From Candidatus Baldrarchaeum yapensis (GTDB lineage Archaea > Asgardarchaeota > Baldrarchaeia > Baldrarchaeales > Baldrarchaeaceae): a DNA stretch of 13,188 nucleotides. The translations under genes and the position numbers were made by a program. The notes beneath the pieces are model-generated. The model searched no databases and was not told the DNA's origin. It worked only from the letters and a program-made list of their open reading frames with translations. The stretch is taken from NCBI GenBank assembly GCA_016840465.1, contig JAEOSH010000055.1, positions 1 to 13,188 of the forward strand. Direction: 5' to 3'. Below are positions 7,445 through 13,188 of this stretch, piece after piece. How positions within the stretch are numbered: position 1 is the stretch's first letter; every line of letters starts with the position of its first letter.

Positions 7445-7687
7445 ATGAGCAAGGTTGAAGACCGAACATGTGCGGGTTCTTGAGAAGATAATGAGAAGGT
7501 ATAGGCTCAGGAGGTTATCGGAGGCCCTAGATTTAGCTCTTAGAATTGCGCCTAGAGAAATGGACAAGTTTCGAGGGATTCCCGGGCCTTTCTGGAGAGC
7601 CTTAGGATGGCGGGCGAGGGTGGAGAAAGGGATTCCGAGATGGTTGATGAATTGCTATATGGTGGGAAAAGTGGCGATTCTGATTGA
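7445..7687 (+). pseudogene. Decayed VapB-type antitoxin
   Basis: Pieces in alternating frames reconstruct a VapB-like antitoxin. MSKVE at 7445 shifts after a few codons into EHVRVLEKIMRRYRLRRLSEALDLALRIA (7466 onward), with the helix pattern and the RLRSLSEALDLAL-like core of a ribbon-helix-helix-type DNA-binding antitoxin. After about 7570 the frame returns to the first, giving RDSRAFLESLRMAGEGG and then RDSEMVDELLYGGKSGDSD, stop at 7685-7687, the acidic tail that would bind the toxin. The end overlaps the toxin start GTG 7671 by 17 bases, the coupling normal for vapBC. Two frameshifts mean no functional antitoxin unless the sequence is in error. Confidence 0.7.
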
Positions 7688-8090
7688 CATCGGAGTGTTT
7701 TACGCGTTTTACAATAAGAGGGGCGTCCACCATTTGGATTCCATTTGCATAATAGTTCACGCACTCGAGGGTAGATGAGGGCGGGTTCTGATACAGATCT
7801 GATAGTGTCGGAAGCCTTCACTCTACTCAGGCGCAGGATAGGGATTGATGCCACGAGAGCAGTTTTGAAAGCATTGGAGAAGAGTGGATGGACGTAGTTT
7901 TCATGGATTCTCGGTATTACGAGGAGAAAGTCAAGTTGATAGACAAGTACAGAGACGTGAAGCTAAGTTTTGCAGATTCCTTTACGGTGGTGTTAAGGGA
8001 TCGGGAAAAGAACATTTGGCGACTTATGACGAGAGTACTTTTCTCCCATTTGGAGTTTGTATTATAGGGCGGGGTATGCTTCTACATTAA
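7671..8090 (+). pseudogene. Decayed VapC-type PIN-domain toxin
   Basis: Successive frames rebuild a PIN-domain ribonuclease toxin. VAILIDIGVFYAFYNKRGVHHLDS (from GTG 7671) carries the first catalytic aspartate at 7686-7688. After a TGA at 7776-7778, where a tryptophan codon is expected (GR-W-GRVL), and a one-base loss, LIVSEAFTLLRRRIGIDATRAVLKALEKSGW follows with the conserved glutamate. Then comes MDVVFMDSRYYEEKVKLIDKYRDVKLSFADSFTVVL, with the FADSF acidic motif, and finally TYDESTFLPFG in another frame. At least three lesions are present. A further open piece, STLSSNERE...RRWTEKYYRG (up to about 8167), may be its worn C-terminal tail. Known VapC toxins cut tRNA or rRNA; this one cannot be made. 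Confidence 0.75.
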
Positions 8091-8167
8091 GTTCCAATGA
8101 GCGTGAGAAGATAAGGAGGTGGACGGAGAAGTATTATCGTGGGTTGGGGGAATCCGGTGGTTGTTGA

Positions 8168-8355
8168 GGTGTTGTGACGGCTCATGTAGAACAGTAATGG
8201 CTATTCACATAGAGACGAGGATCCGTTCTGACATTTCGCTACTTTTGTTGCATTGATGTGCGTAGTGGAGGAGTTGGCCTATCTTTCCCCTCGAGTTAAG
8301 CCCACTACCCGTTAGACTTCAAAGTAGTAGGAGTTCACGGTTTTCCGGTCTCATT
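8168..8355. other. Short spacer between the two vapBC loci
   Basis: Nothing recognisable: no frame longer than about 20 codons with a family-like pattern, no repeat shared with either flank. The two toxin genes converge on this stretch. Confidence 0.4.
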
Positions 8356-8793
8356 TTAGCATTTCTTTCCCAATTCTCCTATGAAGATGACATTCTTCTC
8401 CTTTCTTTTGATCGCGTTGCATAGTTTCTCATCTGCGGTTATTAGGGGGGCATTTATTTTTCTTGTGCAGATTATGTAAATAGCGTCATACACCGTCACG
8501 GGGTTTTCAGTTGCGTATCTCAGGGCTTCTTCTAGGATTTTCCAGTCCACGTTTATTGTTCGGATGTCGATTTCCTTTAGTGTGTCCAGGGACTCGAGAG
8601 CGATCTTCTGGTCGATAATTTTCCTGAGTGTGTATTTCCGGAGGGCACTTGCCACTTCCAACCTGAAGAGGTCGGGTGCGTAGAGTTCGAGCGTACCGTT
8701 TTTGTACCTTTCTAGAATTTCGAAAGCAATATCGCTGTAGTCTTCGGGTATGAACCACTTTACGACTACCGATGCATCGACTACGGCTTTCAT
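8356..8793 (-). CDS. vapC: VapC-type PIN-domain ribonuclease toxin, intact
   Basis: A 145-residue PIN-domain protein, normal VapC length, with all four acidic active-site residues in expected places: D6 (VVDASV), E46 (RLEVASAL), D103 (VYDAIYI) and D121 (ITADEKL). These coordinate Mg2+ or Mn2+ for RNA cleavage; in the family the targets are tRNA or rRNA. The start ATG overlaps the antitoxin stop in an ATGA (8790-8793), so translation is coupled and toxin is made only with antitoxin. It shares only the general fold with the decayed VapC next door, so the two loci are not recent duplicates. Confidence 0.93.
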   Translation of the reverse strand: MKAVVDASVVVKWFIPEDYSDIAFEILERYKNGTLELYAPDLFRLEVASALRKYTLRKIIDQKIALESLDTLKEIDIRTINVDWKILEEALRYATENPVTVYDAIYIICTRKINAPLITADEKLCNAIKRKEKNVIFIGELGKKC

Positions 8794-9014
8794 CTACCCT
8801 CCCTATCTTCCCTTATTAATTGCGCGGCCAAATTCCCCTGCACTCTTCCTACTCTCTCCCTAATTTCCTTTATTTTTTCGATGGCCCTCTTGATTTTCTC
8901 CCTCCTCACGCGCTCCTCTAAAAACTTTCTTATCTCCTCTGAGTAGTTTATTCCTAGTCTTTCCATCTCCTCCTTGAGCCAAGCCGGAACCCTCACTCCT
9001 ATTACTACGCTCAT
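8790..9014 (-). CDS. vapB: VapB-type antitoxin, intact
   Basis: A small protein (74 residues from 9014) directly ahead of vapC. The N-terminus VVIGVRVPAWLKEEMERLGINYSEEIRKFLEERV looks like a ribbon-helix-helix DNA-binding domain (strand, then two helices). The highly charged rest (KIKRAIEKIKEIRERVGRVQGN...) is the likely toxin-binding helix and tail. It should neutralise VapC and repress the operon. ATG 9014 is preferred because GGTG lies six bases upstream; the ATG at 9026, at the predicted transcription start, would be leaderless and adds MVLA. ATGA overlap with vapC. Confidence 0.88.
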   Translation of the reverse strand: MSVVIGVRVPAWLKEEMERLGINYSEEIRKFLEERVRREKIKRAIEKIKEIRERVGRVQGNLAAQLIREDREGR

Positions 9015-9024
9015 CGCTAACACC

Positions 9025-9055
9025 ATATGTTAATGTTATATGTTAACATTTAAAT
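9025..9055 (-). promoter_or_regulatory. vapBC promoter with direct repeats
   Basis: The minus-strand box ATTTAAAT (9048-9055) is centred about 26 bases before 9026. Between box and start lie two copies of ATATGTTAA as read on the plus strand (9025-9033 and 9038-9046), 13 bases apart, the second inside the palindrome TGTTAACA (9041-9048). This placement suits autorepression by VapB. Confidence 0.5.
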
Positions 9056-9060
9056 CCACG

Positions 9061-9310
9061 GATGAAGTTCACGAGCATTAATTTTGTTTAACATAAACAC
9101 TCATTGCTAGGGCATTGGCACGAGGCATCAGTCGCTGGTCTGAGCGTCACTGCCTATCTTCCCCCTGCGTCCCCGCTTTTTGCCTATAACCTCGGTGCCA
9201 ACTTCTTCGCTACAGTAAGGTTGTGCCGTTGCTTAGGTGTATAGTTTTGTCCGCCCCTATAGAGCTTTACCTGCACAGTTTGCAAGATTACGAAACACCT
9301 TTCACAGAAA
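9061..9310. other. Spacer without a supported gene
   Basis: Roughly 250 bases between the divergent vapB and GH67-like genes, with a GC-richer block at about 9110-9260 than the surrounding promoter DNA. Short open frames exist on both strands but none shows a family pattern. It may be an eroded insertion. Confidence 0.35.
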
Positions 9311-9366
9311 CTTTTAAATAACTCTAGACCGACATAATGACGCACAGGATCCATCGCATAGGGGAG
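9311..9366 (+). promoter_or_regulatory. Promoter and ribosome site of the GH67-like gene
   Basis: A TATA-like CTTTTAAATA (9311-9320) predicts a start near 9341. GGGGAG (9361-9366) sits eight bases before TTG 9375 and is what decides that non-ATG start, since no ATG follows for many codons in frame. Confidence 0.5.
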
Positions 9367-9374
9367 TTTAAATC

Positions 9375-12300
9375 TTGAACCGATGGAAGATTTTCGGTCT
9401 AGTATATTTGATATTGACTTTAAGTTTGGCGACATTTGTGGGAAACGAAGTTAACAGTTTTCTAAACATACAGTTTCACCCCAAGGATCTACCTGAGATT
9501 CCCCAATTTCAAGTCAGTTTGCATGATAGACCTCTCCCGATTGTTGGTAATATCTCCGCCATAGTTGTCCCGGAAAACTCCACAAGTGACGATCTCTACA
9601 ATAGATCTATTACAACCCTGCTTGAAGTCCTAGAAAGTAGAACTGGAAACAAGCCTAAAATCTTAGAGCCGGACTCTCCTATACCTGATGGTAGAATTAT
9701 AGCTATCGGTTCACACGAAAGGAATCCATTTGTCCCAAATAATATTGATTTGCCCAGTGACTTCGATTATGATTCCTTTGCTTTAAGAACATACACCAGC
9801 GGAAATAAAGAAATTTTAGCTATTATCGGTGGAAGTAAGCTGGGAGATGCTTACGGTATTTACTGGCTTGCTGATGAAATTTTAACAGGGACCTCATTAG
9901 GCGGTAAAGACATTTTTTCCCAGAATGTTACATTAATTCCCAAGATAAAACTCAGACTTGTAGATTTGGGCGGAGTCGGAATAGTTCCCAACCCGGAGGA
10001 GTGGGGAAACGACTATTCTTTGAGCAGTAGAAGATTTGAAGACGTAATTTTAGAGGATCCTCCCTACATAAACGAAACTGCCTTTGAAAGAGTGAAAGAG
10101 GAGTTTAAAGAATACGTTCATCGAATGATCGCTTACGGTTATAATGGTATTGTAATGGGCGGATTTCTGGAGTACGTAAACTTCGATCTAGTCGGAAATG
10201 GTTACGAAATATATGGCCCCGACAGTGTTTATAGGGAGAGACATTTAATTCTCCGTGAAAAGTTCGGAGAACTTTTTAAATACGCACATGACATGGGTTT
10301 AAAGGTCATTTTAAGTACCGACATGGTTGCTTTAACCGGACCCTTAGAAGGATACTTCATAAGGAAATTTGGAAAAATCGACGTCTCTAGAGACGAGTTC
10401 TGGGAAGTTTATAGGAAAGGTATGGAAGAACTCTTCACGGTTCTCCCTTATGTTGACGGTTTAATGATAAGAATAGGAGAAGCGGGTGGAGCCTATAATG
10501 TCCCTGGATGGGACTACAGAAGCGAACTGTACGTAAAAACAGTTGATTCCACTAAGAAAATGTTACGATCATTTCTTCCAGTATTCGAAGAGTTTAACAA
10601 AATTCTAATCTTTAGAACTTGGACGGTAGGTGTTGGGGAGATCGGAGACCTGCACACAAATCCTGAAACCTACGAGGAGGTTTTAGGAGACATATACTCT
10701 CCAAACTTGATAGTCTCAACAAAGTATTGCATGGGCGACTTTTACAGTTATCTTCCTTTTAACCCAACTTTCGAGGTAGGAAACCACTCAAGAATGATCG
10801 AATTCCAAGCAAGAAGAGAATTTGAGGGGTTCTGTGCGTTTCCAAACTATTTAGGGCCACTCCACCAACAAGCTATCAAGTATGCCATCGAAAACAGCAA
10901 TGTCACGGCTGTATGGGTTTGGACGCAGGGCGGTGGCCCTCTCCGAGCAAGTCCAATGACTTTATACCCCTTTTACGGCTTCTGGTTATACATCGACCTC
11001 AACGTTTACGTAACAGCCAAACTTGCATGGGATCCCAATCTAGATTTAGTTGCGATAACGGAAGGCTGGGTTTCTAAAATTTTCGGGAATAATCCTGTCG
11101 TAGTTTACAACATCACACGCATGCTTCTAATTTCTAGGGAAGCCATTTTGAAGGGACTTTACATAAGCGAATTTGCCAGAAAATATGTTAAAGCCTTCGG
11201 GCTTGAACCTCCACCCATGCTGTGGATCTTCGAATGGGATCGTGTATGTGGCTCTTCAGTAACATTAAGCGGAATATATGAGGTATGTAAAAACAATCTC
11301 GAAGAAGCAATAAAAGAAGGTTTTTACGCACTCGAAGTTGTTAAAACAATGAAATCCCTAGCATCAAACCTTGGAGATTTGATAGAAGAACGAGGATTAA
11401 GATGGTACGAGTATATGCTGGAATCCCTAGACTACGAGGAGAGTATTCTAAAAACTCTTGCGTGGTATCGAAAATTCTTCTTGAAATACTATCAGTGGAT
11501 TGAAACCGGAAAAATTGATATCTACAAAGAATGGGTTGACGCTTTAGAGAAATTCAAACTCTACAAACAAGAACATTTAAACACCTACGGCAAAAACCTA
11601 GACTTCCCGGCATATAACTTCAAAGAAGCAGACGCATTTATTTCAAGAGCCGAGAAAACTGTTCTCACGTTTTGGATCGGAAGAGTACTCTTTGCTTTTC
11701 TAATATGCTTATTCATTCTAGGAGCACCCTTTGTCCAGAGACGATTATCGATAAGTCCAACCAAGAACTGTACCAAAGCTATTTGGTTCGGCACCTTTTC
11801 CCCGTGGAATCTAAAACAAATTGAAAAGCCGGCACTAAGAGATATAGGATTCTTAAGCCTCTTAACTTATGTTTCAATTATAGGCGGATTTGCAACATTC
11901 ACATTTTTCTCAGCAATCCATCTAACTTACGGAATAACAGCACTACTAACCTCGTATTTAATAGTTCTAATATTTGCATTTGCATACAAGAAAACATGGA
12001 CTAACATGCTCTACCTGTTTGCAACACTATCACCACTAATAGCCCTAACAACAGTAGTAGCAGGAATCTGTAGCATAAGAGGTCCATTCCTATTCTGGTA
12101 CTACTTCTGGGCACAGCCAACCTTTAGATTAATCCTCATAGAACTAATAGTAACCTCCATAGCATGGTCCATCTTCGGAATCATCACAACAGCAAAAACT
12201 ATATTGAAAATGAGATTAACCTCCGTCTTCGGAAGACTCTTCCTACTATTTGGAATCATCCTTTCAATAATTGGAGGATCAACAGGAGTCATAACGCTTG

Positions 12301-12542
12301 AAAGAACTCTTTCCATAGTAAACGAAGAACTCGTAATGCTCCCGTTTGCGTTATCCGATATTCTCGGAATAACCACACATCTAAACATAGATCCAGACAT
12401 TCCATGGTACCTACTTGAAATTGGAATAATAGCAATAGTAATCGGAATAATTACACATGTCTTTGACACTTTCTGGCATAACAAAAATTTCGCCAGAAAA
12501 GATCCATCCTTTAAATTCCAAAATATACAAATACAAGGTTAA
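9375..12542 (+). CDS. Membrane-anchored, divergent GH67-like (alpha-glucuronidase-type) glycoside hydrolase
   Basis: A 1055-residue protein. An N-terminal hydrophobic anchor or signal lies at about 5-25. About 50-190 looks like the small N-terminal domain of GH67, ending in IIGGSKLGDAYGIYWLADEIL. About 190-530 is a barrel-like region: VDGLMIRIGEAGG (E369), IVSTKYCMGDF (D455), and RMIEFQARREFEGF (474-486, E482), which parallels the GH67 MMEFQ-x-TQEY-x-G motif. Next comes a GH67-like helical domain, with NVYVTAKLAWDPNLDLVAITEGWVSKIFG (543-571). Spacings E369-D455 (86) and D455-E482 (27) are close to the acid/base spacing I recall for GH67 (about 79 and 28). Residues 763-1035 then hold about seven or eight hydrophobic helices. 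Eight N-x-S/T sequons lie before residue 600, fitting an extracellular catalytic part. GH67 enzymes release glucuronic acid side chains from xylo-oligosaccharides; substrate here is inference. Start: TTG 9375 with GGGGAG. No other xylan gene is adjacent. Confidence 0.75.
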   Translation: MNRWKIFGLVYLILTLSLATFVGNEVNSFLNIQFHPKDLPEIPQFQVSLHDRPLPIVGNISAIVVPENSTSDDLYNRSITTLLEVLESRTGNKPKILEPDSPIPDGRIIAIGSHERNPFVPNNIDLPSDFDYDSFALRTYTSGNKEILAIIGGSKLGDAYGIYWLADEILTGTSLGGKDIFSQNVTLIPKIKLRLVDLGGVGIVPNPEEWGNDYSLSSRRFEDVILEDPPYINETAFERVKEEFKEYVHRMIAYGYNGIVMGGFLEYVNFDLVGNGYEIYGPDSVYRERHLILREKFGELFKYAHDMGLKVILSTDMVALTGPLEGYFIRKFGKIDVSRDEFWEVYRKGMEELFTVLPYVDGLMIRIGEAGGAYNVPGWDYRSELYVKTVDSTKKMLRSFLPVFEEFNKILIFRTWTVGVGEIGDLHTNPETYEEVLGDIYSPNLIVSTKYCMGDFYSYLPFNPTFEVGNHSRMIEFQARREFEGFCAFPNYLGPLHQQAIKYAIENSNVTAVWVWTQGGGPLRASPMTLYPFYGFWLYIDLNVYVTAKLAWDPNLDLVAITEGWVSKIFGNNPVVVYNITRMLLISREAILKGLYISEFARKYVKAFGLEPPPMLWIFEWDRVCGSSVTLSGIYEVCKNNLEEAIKEGFYALEVVKTMKSLASNLGDLIEERGLRWYEYMLESLDYEESILKTLAWYRKFFLKYYQWIETGKIDIYKEWVDALEKFKLYKQEHLNTYGKNLDFPAYNFKEADAFISRAEKTVLTFWIGRVLFAFLICLFILGAPFVQRRLSISPTKNCTKAIWFGTFSPWNLKQIEKPALRDIGFLSLLTYVSIIGGFATFTFFSAIHLTYGITALLTSYLIVLIFAFAYKKTWTNMLYLFATLSPLIALTTVVAGICSIRGPFLFWYYFWAQPTFRLILIELIVTSIAWSIFGIITTAKTILKMRLTSVFGRLFLLFGIILSIIGGSTGVITLERTLSIVNEELVMLPFALSDILGITTHLNIDPDIPWYLLEIGIIAIVIGIITHVFDTFWHNKNFARKDPSFKFQNIQIQG

Positions 12543-13013
12543 TGTTGCTAAAGATCATAGTTGCAACTACATCCGAAATTTTTCATTTCTCTTCTCTAAA
12601 GGCTATCTTTGTTATTAAAAAGTCATGGCCAAAATCGAAGACTTCAAGAAACTTGAAAACGCAGTCAATGCGATTTTATGGGAGCTGTTGAGAAAAGTTC
12701 TCGAAACGTATACAGGATCACTATCATCAAAGATAATTTTCCAAGGCGCATCATGCGAAAACCAAAGGGAGCATTATTCATAGTTCGGCATCCTGTGAGA
12801 CGTGCTTAAAGCAGATGCGAAAAAGTTTAATGGCAAAAAGGCAATGCTTGAGAAATGAACAAGGTCCGATAAGGAAGCATGCCGATTTTCGAGAAGCTTA
12901 GAGTGCAATATCGCTTTCTGCAGGTGCTTGAGGTTCTGGTGATGAAGCTTAGGTTTATGCTCGCTGATATGCGGTTCGCCGGGCACATGGTGATAAGAAC
13001 ATAAAAAATATAT
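12543..13013. other. Degenerate region with broken coding-like fragments
   Basis: No intact gene. On the plus strand a frame from ATG 12625 (52 codons, MAKIEDFKKLENAVNAILWELL) stops at 12781. From about 12710 another frame reads ITIIKDNFPRRIMRKPKGALFIVRHPVRR, then VLKADAKKFNGKKAMLEK in a third, then MPIFEKLRVQYRFLQVLEVLVMKLRFMLADM (from about 12879). These read like successive parts of worn genes, but I recognise no family. A T-rich patch at about 12577-12596 may terminate the upstream gene. Confidence 0.3.
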
Positions 13014-13187
13014 CTATCTCTTGAAAGTTTGGGAACTACTACATTTTCTGGTTTGATGACCAGTTGGCCTTTGGGTTGTTTCGTTTTGCCTATTTTGGAG
13101 GAGTTTGAGGTCGTCTCTTAGTGGGACTCCGGAGGTTACGGCTTCTGTAGCCAGGGGGTTTCTTCTGGATAGCAGTTTTTGGAACTC
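13014..13187 (-). CDS. Possible partial gene entering from the right edge
   Basis: On the minus strand a frame is open from the window end to TAG at 13014-13016: 57 residues, no start inside the window. It reads LLSRRNPLATEAVTSGVPLRDDLKLLQ, then a basic, glutamine- and serine-rich tail. The segment NPLATEAVTSGVPLRDD faintly recalls the C-terminal part of small nucleotidyltransferase-domain proteins, but that is a weak impression. The opposite strand is also open over part of it, so coding status is uncertain. Confidence 0.3.
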   Translation of the reverse strand, partial: EFQKLLSRRNPLATEAVTSGVPLRDDLKLLQNRQNETTQRPTGHQTRKCSSSQTFKR

Positions 13188-13188
13188 T

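Noticed and set aside
9184-9435. 83-codon minus-strand frame overlapping the GH67-like gene start
   Set aside because: It crosses the TATA box, ribosome site and first codons of a well-supported gene and resembles no family.
12101-12484. 127-codon minus-strand frame at the end of the GH67-like gene
   Set aside because: Mirror of the hydrophobic helices of the real protein; no independent signal.
1-13188. CRISPR array, tRNA or rRNA genes
   Set aside because: No regularly spaced repeats, no tRNA-like T-arm and acceptor pairing, and no rRNA-like segment were found by eye.

Overview
The window looks like a piece of a thermophilic archaeal genome, probably from the Thermoproteota/TACK side, although no rRNA or marker gene is present to prove it. 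The reasons are promoters with TATA-like boxes about 25 bases ahead of likely transcription starts, GGTG-type ribosome sites, frequent GTG/TTG starts, two VapBC toxin-antitoxin loci, a remnant of an archaeal-type TnpB, and two large secreted or membrane-anchored proteins rich in N-glycosylation sequons.

Layout. 42-1568 (+): a membrane-anchored alpha/beta hydrolase fused to a multi-spanning C-terminal domain. 1569-2049: no recognisable gene, two short doubtful frames. 2050-2763 (+): a decayed IS200/IS605-family tnpB. 2833-4059 (-): an intact MFS transporter. 4213-4593 (+): a retropepsin-like aspartic protease interrupted by one TGA. 4674-5155: a possible 46-residue ORF and the remnant of an M29 aminopeptidase. 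5505-7259 (+): an intact long-chain acyl-CoA synthetase-like enzyme with an inverted repeat around its TATA box. 7370-8090 (+): a decayed vapBC pair with a perfect palindrome upstream. 8356-9014 (-): an intact vapBC pair. 9375-12542 (+): a 1055-residue protein that I read as a divergent GH67 (alpha-glucuronidase-like) glycoside hydrolase carried on its own polytopic membrane domain. 12543-13188: degenerate sequence, with a possible partial gene entering from the right edge on the minus strand.

How it fits together. The five main intact units (hydrolase, MFS transporter, acyl-CoA synthetase, VapBC, GH67-like protein) are separately promoted, not one operon. Between them lies a graveyard of broken mobile, defence-type and housekeeping fragments (TnpB, retropepsin, M29, VapBC), as expected of an accessory island where genes arrive and decay. 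The most interesting object is the membrane-bound GH67-like protein: its catalytic triad can be placed by motif spacing, but the C-terminal membrane half is not part of any GH67 architecture I know.
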